From the NCBI RefSeq assembly GCF_016097555.1, contig NC_054709.1, positions 30,300,207 to 30,364,206 of the forward strand: 64,000 nucleotides of DNA. The letters run 5' to 3'. The notes beneath the pieces were generated by a model. The model did not search any database. It saw nothing but the letters and a program-made list of their open reading frames with translations, and had not been told where the DNA came from. Both the position numbers and the translations under genes were made by a program. Source of the DNA: Gigantopelta aegis (taxonomy: Eukaryota; Mollusca; Gastropoda; Neomphalida; Peltospiridae). Each line of letters begins with the position of its first letter. Position 1 is the stretch's first letter. Below are positions 1-11,957 of the stretch, in pieces.

Positions 1-660
1 TGACTTTGAATTGGAACGACGTCGGATATCCTAACATCAGAATAAACTAGCGCATGACGATTTTTTTGTTTTGTTTTCTGAACGCTGAACAACTTTCAAA
101 GTAAAGTTGCTATTGACGTGTTTTTGTTTGACGACTGTTGATGCATACGTCAATTCTGGAGTGTCACCGTAGTACGTAAACTTTGCTTAATTGTCAATAA
201 ACGTAACGCCAATAGGCCTACCTTGATTAATTTACAGTTATCAAATTCTGAATATGTGATCTGAAAAATATTAATTTGTTTATTTATTTATTTACTTTAT
301 TGGCCTAACTCTTCTCTTTTTTTCACCATTTTAATTATTTCGGCTTAAATTCAGGCTTGTCCGTCGTCCGAGGCATTATACTTCATGTTTGCTTCCAACA
401 TTCAAACGAAGTACCTTTTGACTGTGCATAATAAACCCTCTTGAGTTGATAATAAAAAGAACGATCCTGAGTTTGTAGCCATATTATCAAGTTGTCGGCT
501 AGTTTAATCTCTTATAAATAAACCTTACATGGTTCTTAGGATACATATTCTTGCTTCAAATATAAAAATATGTATATGTAATACAATTACATTTCCGGCC
601 ATTCTCAGGTCAGTAGCAATCGAGAGGCCGGGGTGGGGGATTGTACCCCAACTTTTAACT
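1..660. other. AT-rich DNA, no gene seen
   Basis: No splice-bounded exon, RNA gene or recognisable element was found. The open frames at 525-858 on both strands exist only because the CA repeat beginning at 685 is open in several frames. Confidence 0.5.
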
Positions 661-682
661 ACTTTATATAAATCTGGTTTCA

Positions 683-684
<2 letters not shown>

Positions 685-752
<68 letters not shown>
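685..752. repeat. (AC)n microsatellite
   Basis: About 34 uninterrupted AC dinucleotides. The apparent Thr-His or Val-Cys ORFs across it are translation artefacts. Confidence 0.97.
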
Positions 753-756
<4 letters not shown>

Positions 757-854
757 ACAAAAGACAAAAACCACGTACACCACAAAAAAAAGGAGAAAGA
801 ACAACCTGCCCAGTCCTCCTCCCCTCCCTCCATCCCCATCCCGGTTCCTACGGC

Positions 855-1245
855 TTGATGAGTTAATTAGGTTTAGTCATTTAGTATTGGCTCTCGTTTG
901 TCATTGAGTAAACGGTACATGAGGATCTTTTCACTCAGCTTTTGTTATCTTAATCATTTAAACATGCGAACACACATAAAGGACCTATACATTTGTTTTT
1001 CTTTCGTTATTGTTTTTGTTGTGTTTCTATTTTTTTTTATTGTTATTGTCATTTTATTTACTTTTTTATTTTTTTTATTGATTATTTGCTTCCTATTTTT
1101 AAATGATAGTTTAGAACGTTTTTGTCATTGATATGTTATTCCAAATGTGATTTGTTTTACATAAAATAAAATTATCTTCATGTCTTATCCTATCACAGCA
1201 AGTTCCTCTTCGAGTATGTATTTTTAAAGTTCATCTTTGTATACA
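855..1245 (+). repeat. dispersed repeat, copy A (related to 44160-44455)
   Basis: Two diverged stretches in the window share order and wording. Both have a GATGAGTTAATTAGGTTTAG-like start, a T-rich middle, then CAGCAAGTTCCTCTTCG (here) or CAGCAAGTTCCGCTTCG (near 44400), then a TTCATCTTTGTATA-like end. Both follow low-complexity stretches. The class is unknown and no coding sequence is visible. Confidence 0.6.
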
Positions 1246-1472
1246 CTTAAGATATTATGAATAACACAGTATATCGTGGAAAATAAAAATACACAGCGGA
1301 AATTGAAATGATAAAATAAAACCAGTCAAAAGCAGACGAAAGGTTGGAGGAAACTTTATTCGCATTAACTCTGACAAATGACAAGATGAATGACATAGAA
1401 CAATGGACTCGTAAATCCAGTATTAGAGTATTTGGGATAAGAGACACAGACAAGAATAAAAAAAAAGAGAAA

Positions 1473-1709
1473 GAAATGTTTTATTTTAACGACGCACTCA
1501 ACACATTTTATTTACGGTTATATGGCGTCAGACATATGGTTAAGGACCACACAGATATTGAAGGAGGAAACCCGCTGTCGCCACTTCATGGACAACTCTT
1601 TTCGATTGGCAGCAAGGGATCTTTTATATGCACCATCCCATAGACAGGATAGCACATACCACGGCCTTTGATGTACCAGTCGTGGTGCATTGGCTGGAGC
1701 GAAAATTAA
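1473..1709 (-). mobile_element. SINE, minus strand, 5'-truncated (tail type A)
   Basis: Read on the minus strand it has the shared SINE core (GTATGTGCTATCCTGTC, then AAAAGATCCCTTGCTGCC and the CGACAGCGGGTTTCCTCC-like block), then the ACGCCATATAACCGTAAAT and TGAGTGCGTCG tail. The tRNA-like head is absent, so the copy is 5'-truncated. It abuts the LINE ORF1 fragment that begins at 1710. Confidence 0.85.
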
Positions 1710-2345
1710 ACCTGAGAAGAATTGTGAAAACAAATCTGGTTGGAACCTAAGGAGTAAACATCTTGGGTGCTATAAGAAAAGCAAACCCCAATATCGAGAT
1801 ATCTGGTATCTCGGTATGGAACACCGGCCTCGGTGGCCTCGTGGTTAGGCCATCGGTCTACAGGCTGGTAGGTACTGGGTTCGGATCCCAGTCGAGGCAT
1901 GGGATTTTTAATCCAGATACCGACTCCAAAACTCTGAGTGAGTGCTCCGCAAGGCTCAATGGGTAGGTGTAAACCACTTGCACCGACCAGTGATCCATAA
2001 CTGGTTCAACAAAGGCCATGGTTTGTGCTATCCTGCCTGTGGGAAGCGCAAATAAAAGATCCCTTGCTGCTAATCGGAAAGAGTAGCCCATGTAGTGGCA
2101 ACAGCAGGGTTTCCTCTCAAAATCCTTATTTTAACCATATTATTATGTCTGACGCCATATAACCGTAAATAAAATAATGTGTTGAGTTAAATAAAACATT
2201 TCTATCTTTCGGTATGGAACAACGGATATTTAGATATCCTGCTCCTCCGCCCCTATCAGGGTGAAACAATCTAGGTCAACAGTGTGGCATACAAATTACA
2301 TGACTACCAATCAAAACCAATTAAATGTGCGAAATGCCAGAGGTG
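1710..2345 (+). pseudogene. LINE ORF1 (gag-like, zinc knuckle) fragment, split by a SINE
   Basis: Plus-strand translation in pieces gives RRIVKTNLVGT, then a stop, then VNILGAIRKANPNIEIS and SVWN. After the SINE at 1824-2209 it continues with LDILLLRPYQGETI, a stop, and KPIKCAKCQRWGHTVKRC. The last part is a complete CX2CX4HX4C zinc knuckle of the type found in ORF1 of non-LTR retrotransposons, where the protein binds template RNA. Two in-frame stops and the SINE show that it is dead. A second copy of the same protein segment lies at 51150-51393, and an inverted relative lies at 2545-2981. The clade is not assigned. Confidence 0.75.
1824..2209 (+). mobile_element. full-length SINE (head 1, tail A) with target-site duplication
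   Basis: The 5' head has a tRNA-like shape, with an A-box-like TGGCCTCGTGG and a B-box GGTTCGGATCCC. It is followed by the shared core and a tail with CGCCATATAACCGTAAAT. The 12-bp sequence CGGTATGGAACA flanks it on both sides (1812-1823 and 2210-2221), a target-site duplication made during insertion into the LINE ORF1 fragment. Transcription by RNA polymerase III and LINE-assisted movement are known for such SINEs and are inferred here. Confidence 0.92.
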
Positions 2346-2545
2346 GGGACATACTGTTAAGCGTTGTAGGAGCACTAGGGAGTATGAGGTGGGGGCATAC
2401 TGTCAAGCGTTGTAGGAGCACTAGGTAGGAGGTGAGGGCATACTGTCAAGTGTTGTAGGAGCACTAGGCAACATGAGTTGGGGTATACTGTCAAGCGTTG
2501 TTGGAGCACTAGGGAGCATGAGGTGGGGGCATACTGTCAGGCGTT
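2336..2545 (+). repeat. 46-bp minisatellite, short array inside LINE ORF1
   Basis: About four to five units of roughly 46 bp. Each contains GGGGNCATACTGTCAAGCG and GTTGTAGGAGCACTAGG. The unit encodes part of the zinc knuckle (RWGHTVKRCRSTR) of the ORF1 fragment just upstream, so the array arose by tandem duplication of LINE coding sequence. The same unit is expanded far more at 51394-53036. Confidence 0.85.
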
Positions 2546-2981
2546 GTTGGTCCGTGAATTTGATGACACCACTAACAGTGATTGACTTCCCTTCATAAGA
2601 GTGGAGGAGTAGGATACCTAAATATTCATTTTTCCACACCGAGACATTAGATATCTCAGTGTGGAGACTGGACCTCCTAACGGCACCCAAGATGTTAACC
2701 CCTTGGGTCCCAACCAGATTGGTTTTAACTATCTTTCCCAGATTAGTTCTGGTTGTGTATCTAGTCCTGCCCTGACTAGTTGCACCGCCCTCGGTGACTG
2801 GAAGGGGGACGGGGGCCTGTGAGTTGGGGGGTGGCTCGCACATTAGGTGGACCCCCCCCCCCCCCCCCCCCGGTCTGGCTGGATTTTACTTTTTTTTAAA
2901 AAGGGGTTTGGGTACTCCCTTAGATCGCCCCTGGGGGGTGTCAACCACTGAGTTTAGTACTGGAAAGGGGTCTACCTCCAT
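2545..2981 (-). pseudogene. LINE ORF1 N-terminal fragment, minus strand
   Basis: Reading down from the ATG at 2981-2979 gives MEVDPFPVLNSVVDTPQGRS and GVPKPLFKKK, then a break in a homopolymer. It continues as TRTNLGKIVKTNLVGTQGVN, NILGAVRRS and KSITVSGVIKFTDQQ. This matches the plus-strand ORF1 fragment at 1710-2330 residue by residue over the TNLVGT...GVNILGA part, so the two fragments are inverted relative to each other with the 46-bp array between them. The ATG context and MEVDP start suggest a true ORF1 N-terminus. A frame break and a poly-C run (2852-2871) make it non-functional. Confidence 0.65.
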
Positions 2982-3127
2982 GGTCTAAATTTAGAAGAAA
3001 ACTTCTATTGGCTTTTGTTGACGTTTTAAGAAATCTTCCGAGTTAGGGGAGTCCCCAACATTAGTCCCAGGGAGTTTGGCAAACCTCCTCTCTTTTTTTG
3101 TATGTTACTTCCTCGAGTACAAGATTC

Positions 3128-3175
3128 ACACACACACACACACCCATACACACACACCCATACACACCCATATGG
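3128..3175. repeat. imperfect CA microsatellite
   Basis: CA dinucleotides with CCATA interruptions. Confidence 0.9.
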
Positions 3176-3269
3176 CTGTCCCCACTACTCTGTCTTTGTT
3201 GGTATTAGCCTCGGCGGTTTTCGACTTGTTGGCAAACGATTCGGCCTTGCCCGCCACACGTACGATGAT

Positions 3270-3371
3270 GATGATAACTAGTTTAACGTGCCCATATACC
3301 ACTAGGAATTTCGAACACGCCCATCCCGAGTCCGACCTTCGATAAGATCGGTGGTCTGACTCGGGAAGGAT

Positions 3372-3419
<48 letters not shown>

Positions 3420-3730
3420 GAGTTGAAAATGGGTGTGAGTGCAAATAATTTTTACATGCTGATATACCGCTAGAGTTTCGAGCATGTCCGTCCCGGGGCC
3501 TGTCTCTGGATAGCCATGGGCTTGTCCCGGAACAGAAAAAAAATGTAGCGGACAATTTTGAAATTTACATCCAAAAATTATATAGTGGGCCTGAATAAAT
3601 AATAAATAAAGAACATTCTACTCATTACATTTTGGTCGCTAAATTAGATCGGGTGGTCAAAAAGAAATTAGATAAGATCGGTGGCCTGACTCGGGATGGG
3701 GGGGGGGGGGGGGGGGGGGGGGGGGAGGGG
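3270..3730. repeat. duplicated dispersed-repeat fragments with long poly-G
   Basis: GATAAGATCGGTGG(T/C)CTGAC followed by TCGGGA and a long poly-G run occurs twice (3342-3416 and 3672-3725). A GCCCATATACCACTAGGAAT-like motif at 3287 recurs as CTGATATACCGCTAGAGTTT at 3459 and in weaker form near 4846. The pattern suggests overlapping copies of one interspersed repeat. The class is unknown. Confidence 0.55.
3375..3416 (+). repeat. poly-G run, 42 bases
   Basis: 42 consecutive G residues, one of the two longest such runs in the window. The exact length in the assembly is unreliable. Confidence 0.95.
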
Positions 3731-4830
3731 GTATTGTTAAAAATGGGCAGAATTTTGAAAATAGCAATTAGTAAAAAAAGTTAATAAAATTTTTAAAAAA
3801 AGAAGAAAAGTTACAAGCCAAAAATAAAAAGAATTGACTGCTCGGTCGAATATTTATATAATTTGGAGCATTTTAGAAGGACAGTCCAAAAATAAATAAG
3901 AGAAAGAAGAGAGGATCGGACTATTTAATAATATTAAAAAAAAGAAAGTAATTTCGACAAACTTTGGAACGAAGGTCTAAAAGTTTAAAGTCCGATCTAT
4001 ATGTCCACGTGAGTGGCCTCGTTAAGGCCGTTAGGGTGCACAGCTTGTAGGGACGAGATGGGTTGCATCCCGTCAAGAAAACCCCTAGATTGACGGTCAA
4101 TAGACGTTGAAGGTGTAGTGCTGTGCTGAAATACAGATCTTGAGAAACCGAATCCTTCTGAACGAGAGAGAGAATCAGACTAGGGTATAGTCCAGTTGTC
4201 ATGGGTTGGTATAGTGGTGTGGACGGGCCCGACTCCGGAGGATACGAGATGGTATCACAATAAAACAAAGCAAAGTCTAGAAAAGAGTAGTAGGGGCCGA
4301 CCCTGCTTCCTATTTCATCTTAGAGTGGGGCGGTCAATCTTCCAGTGCTGTTAGGACAGGCTCGGACATGTAGAGACTAGACGCGAACAACCGTGGCATT
4401 CTGCAGAATGGCCGTCATACGAGTCACGAAAAAACAAGTCGACATACTCAGCTGGAGAAATGACGTGGAGGCAAGGAATCTCGCTAAAAAAAGAATCCAA
4501 CCTGGTGGTGCAGGCTGTCGAAACGAGAAGCGTTCCAGCGTTCAATCAGTTCCAATGGCCGCATACATCCCAGTAGAAAACTTCATTTCGCTGACAAAAA
4601 CAACGAAATGAAGGATCCCCAAGTCGAGCACATGAAAGCACGTGCAATGTGCACAAGCGAAACAAACACGTCTTACCGCATCGAGCTCCAGACTGGGAAT
4701 GCCACGTACGGGTTTGGCCACTCCGATGTCAACAATGGAAACAGCCGAGACATTCTCAGCATTACCTTCGAAGGCAATCGTTGGGAAATCGGTTTCCGAA
4801 GGCCTACCTGACTGGCGTAGCGGAGCATAT
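3731..4830. other. no recognised gene; GC-richer segment 3960-4810
   Basis: Base composition changes from very AT-rich to near balanced at about 3960-4810, and several short frames stay open on both strands. No domain, motif or splice-bounded exon was recognised. It may be a decayed mobile-element coding region, but nothing seen proves this. Confidence 0.4.
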
Positions 4831-4889
4831 ATATTTTAACGTGCACATATACCATGAAGGTTTCGCACATGCCTGTCATGGGCTTAAAG

Positions 4890-5790
4890 GTCCAGAATCA
4901 TGGCACATCATTAATACACAGTATATAAAACAAATACATAAACATTACAGTATTAAAAATAAAAAAACAAAAATACCATCCCAGTTATTAATAAAATGAC
5001 TTTTGGTAAAACGCTTGGGGGGAAAAAGCCACTGCTCAGTCGATTTGACCCGCATCAGTCCTGTGACGTAGCATCCGGTCTTCTGTCAGTAGGTCAAAAT
5101 GCTGACAGCAGAGAATGATTTTTCGAAAAACAGCCGATTCTTAACGGACGCTAGTTTAGACATTTTGGTCTCATAACATTTGTACATCTACTCGAATGGT
5201 ATCTCGATTGGTGAGGAAGTGGTATATAAGCACGTTAACCTAGTTACCTACCTACCTGTGAGAAGGAGGACACAAGTTCAGTCCCAAACTTTTGAAATAT
5301 TTTGGGATATTAATATTTGACTGTAATAAAAGTATGTGTTCAGATCAGAACGCATTTAAAACAACAAGCAGAATAAATAACATTATTTTATTAATTAATA
5401 TCACATAAAATAGGGATCTGAATTTATTGTTTTAGACAGATCGGTATGATGCAATGCAGGTATGAACACATACAAATAATAATACGATTTATCTTGCTAC
5501 CTACACCCGTTACTAAATCAAAGAGGCGCGATTATTTCACAACACTTTCTGTGGTGTCCTAATTACTGGAAACATGCCGTCATTGTTTACATGGTGACCA
5601 CTGGCAGACAGTAGAGGTATGATCGCATGCCGATGTAGACAGTATAGGGGCAAGGTCACGCGCCTGTGTAGACACAGCTAATTACTACATAACCTGTTCT
5701 TTTGTTCTTGAATTTGCATCCGAAGTACGGAATAGAAGCCCCATATTTTGTATCGTTCTAGGCTTGGTACCCTCCACTGGCGTAGACAGG
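4890..5790. other. no gene seen
   Basis: AT-rich sequence without long open frames or recognised repeats. A 15-base poly-G run lies at 5812-5826, just beyond it. Confidence 0.45.
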
Positions 5791-5905
5791 ATTTTATATT
5801 GGGATTGGGGTGGGGGGGGGGGGGGGTGCAACCCACACTAGGTACACATACATGTATATACATGTGTATGTATGATTTTTAAAAATTTAATAGTTTTAAA
5901 AAAGT

Positions 5906-6430
5906 TTGATGGGGGTGGAGTGGGGGCATGTTCCCATGGAAGCGACCAGCGACGCCCTTCATACAGCCATGTATCAATCGCTGCCGCTCTATACGACTTC
6001 TACAGCCACGCCGACTTCAATGCAGCGGTCAACTCTACCGACCGCTCCCGTTGAGTCGGCACAGAGACCTGTTGTAGTTGTGGTGGTGAAAAGGAAGGCA
6101 ACATCACCAGATACGGTACAACCGCCGGTCCGATCGACCACTCCCCTTCCCCAGCCGACCCCATTGCGTGCAGGGGACACCAGGGACACCACGGGGCTGA
6201 GGGGCCGGTTCCTAAATCAAGACTGAAAACCACTACCAGATGGATGCCACTACGATCAACATCGGGGACTCGGGAAACAGCGGCGCCAAGACGTATACCA
6301 CTGCTTGGATGCCACTACGAGCTCCACAACATCGGGGGTCGAACAACAACAACACACTCGGGACTGGTGGTGACACAGCTTGGCGCCAAGACTAAAATTT
6401 TGTATACAGACAGTATACCACTGCTTGTGA
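5906..6430 (+). other. Ser/Thr/Pro-rich coding-like remnant with internal duplication
   Basis: A 106-residue plus-strand frame (5906-6226) is rich in Thr, Pro and Ser, with a short basic stretch KRKATSPDT in the middle. Such composition occurs in the C-terminal part of some LINE ORF1 proteins, but no domain is visible. Downstream, motifs GGATGCCACTACGA, GGCGCCAAGAC and GTATACCACTGCTTG each occur twice in order (about 6240-6307 and 6307-6428), a partial tandem duplication. No function is assigned. Confidence 0.3.
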
Positions 6431-6896
6431 ACAGTTAATACTTTGAGGTAGGGGTTGCAGTACTGATATTTATGGGTCACAGTTTGGTTGATATATACCA
6501 TCAACAGGATCATCAAGGCCGATCTTTGGTATAGTCCAACCTGTATACCATCATGTCATCGCAGGACTTCTAGGCCGGCCCCACCAGCTCCCAAACCTGG
6601 TTGGAACTTTGCTCCTCAGCTCGCCGTAGGGGCAACCGTACCTAGGACAGGCAACGTCCCCTTTGTGGGGTTGCACCCCCAGAAAATACGGAATTTTTTT
6701 CCTTTATGTCAACCTTTAAAATATACTCCAATACTGTGACTGATGCTTTTTGCCATCCATGAAATATATCTGAATGTCCATCCATTTTGAGAACTCTGGA
6801 TAAACTCTGGATCCGTTCCTGATATTTAAATGTTATATAAACTGTCAAAGCGGTATATTAAAATAGCATATGTAATTAACTTTAAACAGTTTTTTA

Positions 6897-7288
6897 CCGG
6901 CCTCGGTGGCGTCGTGGTTAAGCCATCGGTCTACAGGCTGGTAGGTAATGGGTTCAGATCCCAGTCGAGGCATGGGATTTTTTAACCCAGATACCGACTC
7001 CAAACCCTGAGTGATTGTTCCGCAAGGCTCAATGGGTAGGTTTAAACCACTTGCACCGACCAGTGATTAATTAACTGGTTCAGCAAAGGCTATGGTTTGT
7101 GCTATCCTGCCTGTGGGAAGCGCAAATAAAAGATCCCTTGCTGCTAATCGGAAAGAGTAGCCCATGTAGTGGCGACAGCGGGTTTCCTCTCAAAAGCTGT
7201 GTGGTCCTTAACCATATGTCTGACGCCATATAACCGTAAAGAAAATGTGTTGAGTGCGTCGTTAAATAAACCATTTCTTTCTTTGTTT
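6897..7288 (+). mobile_element. full-length SINE (head 1, tail A)
   Basis: Same tRNA-like head as the copy at 1824 (GGCCTCGGTGGCGTCGTGG, box B-like GGTTCAGATCCC), the shared core, and the tail with CGCCATATAACCGTAAA and TGAGTGCGTCGTTAAATAAA, ending in a short TTTC repeat. No clear target-site duplication was found. Confidence 0.9.
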
Positions 7289-8060
7289 TCTCCATATTGA
7301 GACACAAATGCATGTTGCACTTCATGTACTTGATGTAGGAGAAACCATCGCAGTCAACACGCTTACATCTTTGTCGTTTTTCTTTCCAAAAAGGAAAATG
7401 TTTGACAGAATCGGTTCTAAAAACATCCAGTTATTTAGGTTAAATTAAGTATAACATTATATTCTTCTACACATTTTTTAACATAATATCCACATTAATT
7501 CTTAGCTCAATATGCGTTTCTTCAGTTATTGAAGTCTACCCAGTTTAAGAAGACACCGGCAACATGGGGGCTACCATATAAGTAGGGTAATGGCAAACTG
7601 ACAAGTAAAGCTAGCAAACTGTATGAAATTAAATTTAATACATTTTATATAATTAATTTCATTTTTGATGGAGAAACTATTTAAAATCATATGTATGTTA
7701 ACTTTATAGAGTAATTTAGTTCGTGTAGCACATAGCACTAGGCGTGCGCGAAACCTTCATAGTACATGTTTACGTTAAAATTTATCGGCTCGGCTCAATC
7801 CCATTTTCAAACCCATTTTCGAGCTCACTATTGTTCTCAACAGAGGAATTGCACGAACTGGTAATACAGATTTGTGCAGACGACCGGACAAAGCCAAGTC
7901 TTTGGCCGTCGGGAGAGAACTACAGATATCAGTGTTTTAATCATCAGTTTGAATCACAGCGACCTCGTCAGGACAGTCGGTTGAGGAGGGGCGGATAACA
8001 AAGGGCAGCAAAAGGGGTGTCACTAAAGGCTCTAATAAGGTTTGGCCGTTGGGTAGCCTT
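7289..8060. other. no gene seen
   Basis: AT-rich. An inverted weak match to the repeat motif at about 4835-4880 lies at 7745-7785 (GCGCGAAACCTTCATAGTAC). Nothing else was recognised. Confidence 0.4.
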
Positions 8061-8096
8061 GAAATATAGAACAACGTATTCCTGAAGTGGTTGAAA

Positions 8097-8137
8097 TGGC
8101 GGGCAAAGGAAGAACCGTTCACTTTGGTGACATTAAC
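8097..8137 (+). CDS. candidate first coding exon (weak)
   Basis: An ATG in a favourable context (TGAAATGG) opens a 14-codon frame, MAGKGRTVHFGDIN, which runs into AACAA|GTAAGT, a strong 5' splice donor. No partner exon was found downstream, and the phase does not fit the exon at 37226 read from its ATG. It may be the first exon of an otherwise unseen gene or a chance match. Confidence 0.25.
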
Positions 8138-8914
8138 AAGTAAGTTATGCTACTTTCTGGGGAGAGCAATGACTTTCACAAAAACATTTAGGGGAGCCCT
8201 TTTCAGCTCCTGAACATTTTACAAATGGAAGTCACTGTTCAAAACTAGCTTTAACATTCAATGAAATAAAAACGTACGTCACACTTCATGTGAACATTTA
8301 TTATACAAAAAAAAACCGACAACCTAATCTTTACCAAATACAACCCGTGCAATTTCCCGCGGCAATCAGCAATGCCGTGGAGATTGCCGCAGATTTTTTT
8401 TTATTCTCTGTGGCATTTTGTTTTTGTCGTGGACTATATTAGATTTTTTCTTTTTAATTTTGTTTTCTCTTATTGTTAAAAATAATATATACTTTGTGAA
8501 CTGAAAACAGATTAAAGTAAACATTAAAACTAACTGCACCGTTACTACCAAGTATCTGAAGCTCGGCAGCATCGGGCATGATAGAAATTTACCAGCATTA
8601 AGCGAGTTCCAACTTCCAACTACCGGTAGGTCATTGAACTCTGTTGACTGTTCATAACACATGCATTGCAGGGACCACTGGATTGCTATGGTGCAGTGTG
8701 GGTGTTTTATTTTCAGTACAAAATGTTCAACATATACTTCTACAAGTCGCTTGAAGTATTATGGTCGGCGCCTAATGATGATATATTTGTAGATACATGT
8801 ATACCTATATAGATAGAGATCGTTCAGATAGCTTAATCAAATTTTGTCCGTAATTTGTATTAAAATATATATATATACTACCCATTTTTGGTGCCGAGTG
8901 ACCTAATCCCCCCC

Positions 8915-8948
<34 letters not shown>

Positions 8949-11900
8949 CACGCCAAAACCAACAACAACAAAAAAACAAAAACAACCCACAAAAGAAACA
9001 AAAACAAAAACCCACAACAACAAGAACAAAACTATACTGATCGGCTTGGGTTTGAAAGGGAGGCATTTGGTCTTGGTGACAGATTTCCTGATAGAATTAT
9101 GGCATTATTTAAGAACATTAGTTTAATTCTATATCGTATTAAGGGCAAATGATACTATTAGGTCAAAATTTAAGTCATTACACCTTGAAATTTTCACATA
9201 TTATAAAGATAACCTTACATCACTGGAATGTCAAAAACAAATCGTAGGTCACCGAACAAAATTTGGTCCACAGGTCATAAAGTGAATAGGTGTATGAATC
9301 ACTATGACGTTTCCTTTTTTCCGTGTGTAGTCGAATTAATAATGTTTTTTTATTATATACATAGCAATGAAATATATAGATCTACGGAAACCATAAAAGT
9401 CATATCCGGTGAAAAGTCATGTTTTCACTGTATTTTAGCTACAGTGAAAATATAGAAATCGTATTTACTTTTTTGTGCATGATTAAACTATCTCCCTTTG
9501 TCTCGTTTCTTCGTATTTAAGTTTAATGATTACCAATGCATCTGATCGTATTTGAAAAATAAACAAATGTAATTTCAGGCTGCAAAATGACCGGGTTCGC
9601 ATCGCAAAAAGCGATGCAAAATCTTGCGATCGCCATGCAATATTGTAACAATGACTAGCAGTTTGCGATGCATGTTTTTTGTAACCAAATTGATCTTTGA
9701 ATTGAGATTGCGGGAGAAGAACGCACTTAGGGGTGTCGATTTTCTGTGATCGCAGCCAAGGTAACTGATTCGCCAATGATAAACATTTTAAAAATTTATC
9801 TCAGTGTACAACCTTCTCGCGTGTGTTAGTATTTAAAATAGAAAATACTGTCGGAATACGCGGAGGATGTTTGACGTTTTAACAAGAACAGTGACGTAAC
9901 GTACTAGTTGCTACGTCATCGTGGTAACCTAATTTGCAAGCAGCTTTGACCGTGTGCACTGAACTTGTAGCCTACCGTGCACGCAAATATATTATGTTCA
10001 CGAATTAAATATACTGCGAAAATTGCGAACATGCTGATAGCTCCGCAAATTTAATTACGCATTAACTTATTTCCGATTTAGCTTTGAATAAAACATATAG
10101 CGCATCGCATGCACTTTATTTTTATCGTCAAATTACCCGCCACGTGGTTTTATACTACAAGTGACAATCGGTGCTATGCATGATCTGCGTTCAGCGATAG
10201 CCAGTAGTCAAAATATCTGATAATTATTTTGACCGGTTGTCGAAGTGGTCGTTCGGTTTAACTTGTTGCGTAAAAAAACAGCTGGCAAACATTAGCGACA
10301 AACGGCTGGCTGAACTCACGTCTGGTATCTCGTGACTACGAGATTTCAGTTTGTTGTTTTTACACTGATTATTCTTATATTCGATACATACTTGGGGCTT
10401 TCGTTATTTGTAAACCTGAATGCAACCTATGAATACTACTAATAAATAGTATTTGGTCTAGTTTGCGATTTTTCAAGTCTACTGCATCATGTATTATCAG
10501 ACATACATGCGGACAAGACTAACGGCACGCGGACCGCATAGCGAGAATGTCTCGAGTATAATTATATCGTACGTGAAACTGTCATTGAAAGGAGTTCAGT
10601 TGATATTGGTCGTTTTTATTTTATTATTGGCAAAAACTATCGTGAAAATGTAAAATGAAAGCTTGATCGCGAATTATTTTAGCCGCGAAAATGTTTGCGT
10701 ATACATACGGTATTATCGACTAATTAACAGCTTGGCGTTTTTAATTTCGAATTGCCTCGGCAAATAATGTTCCGGTAAAATACGTATATATATCGTTTAA
10801 GAATTGTCAATTTTCATAACAAAAATGAACACCGAATACGTTGGAATGATCAGCCAAATGAGGAATTTTTCTCGGGCTTCAATCGCACTTTGGATCAGAC
10901 ATACAAATCAACTCAGGAAAGACTAAAAAATCACTTTTAACAAGTTAGATGACCAAGCTGCTTAGCATAACCATTGACAAATATTCAGAAATATGTTGTA
11001 CTATAAAAATTAAACCCTGACATTTCTATGCTATTTTCTATATAGCCCAAAAAAAACCAAAGTGAGATTCTCTGGTGGTGTGTGTGGAGGGGCACTCACT
11101 CAGGGTTTGGAGGGGGGGCCTCGACTGGGATCCGCAACTGCCCCCCTTGACCTATATAGCCAAAAAAAACGGAGGATACGGCCTTGTAAACAAGTGACAG
11201 TGATGACCCTTCATATGTACTGTTCTGTACTTGTTTTATTTTGGGGTAAGCAGCCCACAATACAGATACATGTATAAGAAATATGCAATATTATTGAAAA
11301 GAATGTGTTTTATTCATGTACTCATGTTATTAAAGTTCTAATCAAATTCCAATAGTTGCTAATCAATTCTCCATCCAGTAGGAAAAACTGCTAATCAAAA
11401 TTTTAAAAACAAATTGCACCCTGAATTTAAACAACTGTACCTATTAAAAAGTGATACGAAGTACAATTACGATAAAATATCTAAAACGAATTGAATACGA
11501 AGCTAAATAATGATGACACAATGTAGTGTCATCGAGTGTAAGTCACTAAGTGTAAGAATTTAACGGCATTCGACTCGTTTTGTTTTTGTGGGAGTTTTTG
11601 GATGATCGCTTTGTCAGGTATGTTTGCACCGCAGTATTATTAAATAAATGTTAATAAAGATCAATTTTATTCAAATTTCTTTTTAAGTCTATGGTCAAGT
11701 AATTTTTTTAGCAAAGTTTCATAGGAAGAAATATATTATGACGTTATGTGTTTTCGATAGGATAAGGTAAAGATATTACCAAGAAGCGAAAGATATTGTC
11801 AAAAATTAGGAAATATGTATATAATAAATAGACCATTTCATGGTGTTTTTTTCTGAATACGATGTTTATGTCAACTCGTGATGTGCGAAAACCATATTTT

Positions 11901-11950
11901 CACTCATTGCTTCGCAATTCGTGCATTAGAGGAAAAAATATTATAATTAA
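8138..11950. other. long stretch without recognised gene
   Basis: Contains a 28-base poly-C run at 8908-8935 and mostly AT-rich unique-looking sequence. No exon with good borders, RNA gene or transposase motif was recognised on either strand. Confidence 0.45.
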
Positions 11951-11957
11951 ATTAATT

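Noticed and set aside
525..858. Overlapping 104- and 109-residue ORFs
   Set aside because: Both consist mainly of the CA microsatellite translated on either strand.
1824..1900. True tRNA gene
   Set aside because: The promoter boxes belong to a SINE head; the full tRNA fold is not kept and the SINE core follows.
4393..4999. Cluster of short plus-strand ORFs
   Set aside because: Several overlapping frames with no domain, conserved motif or splice support.
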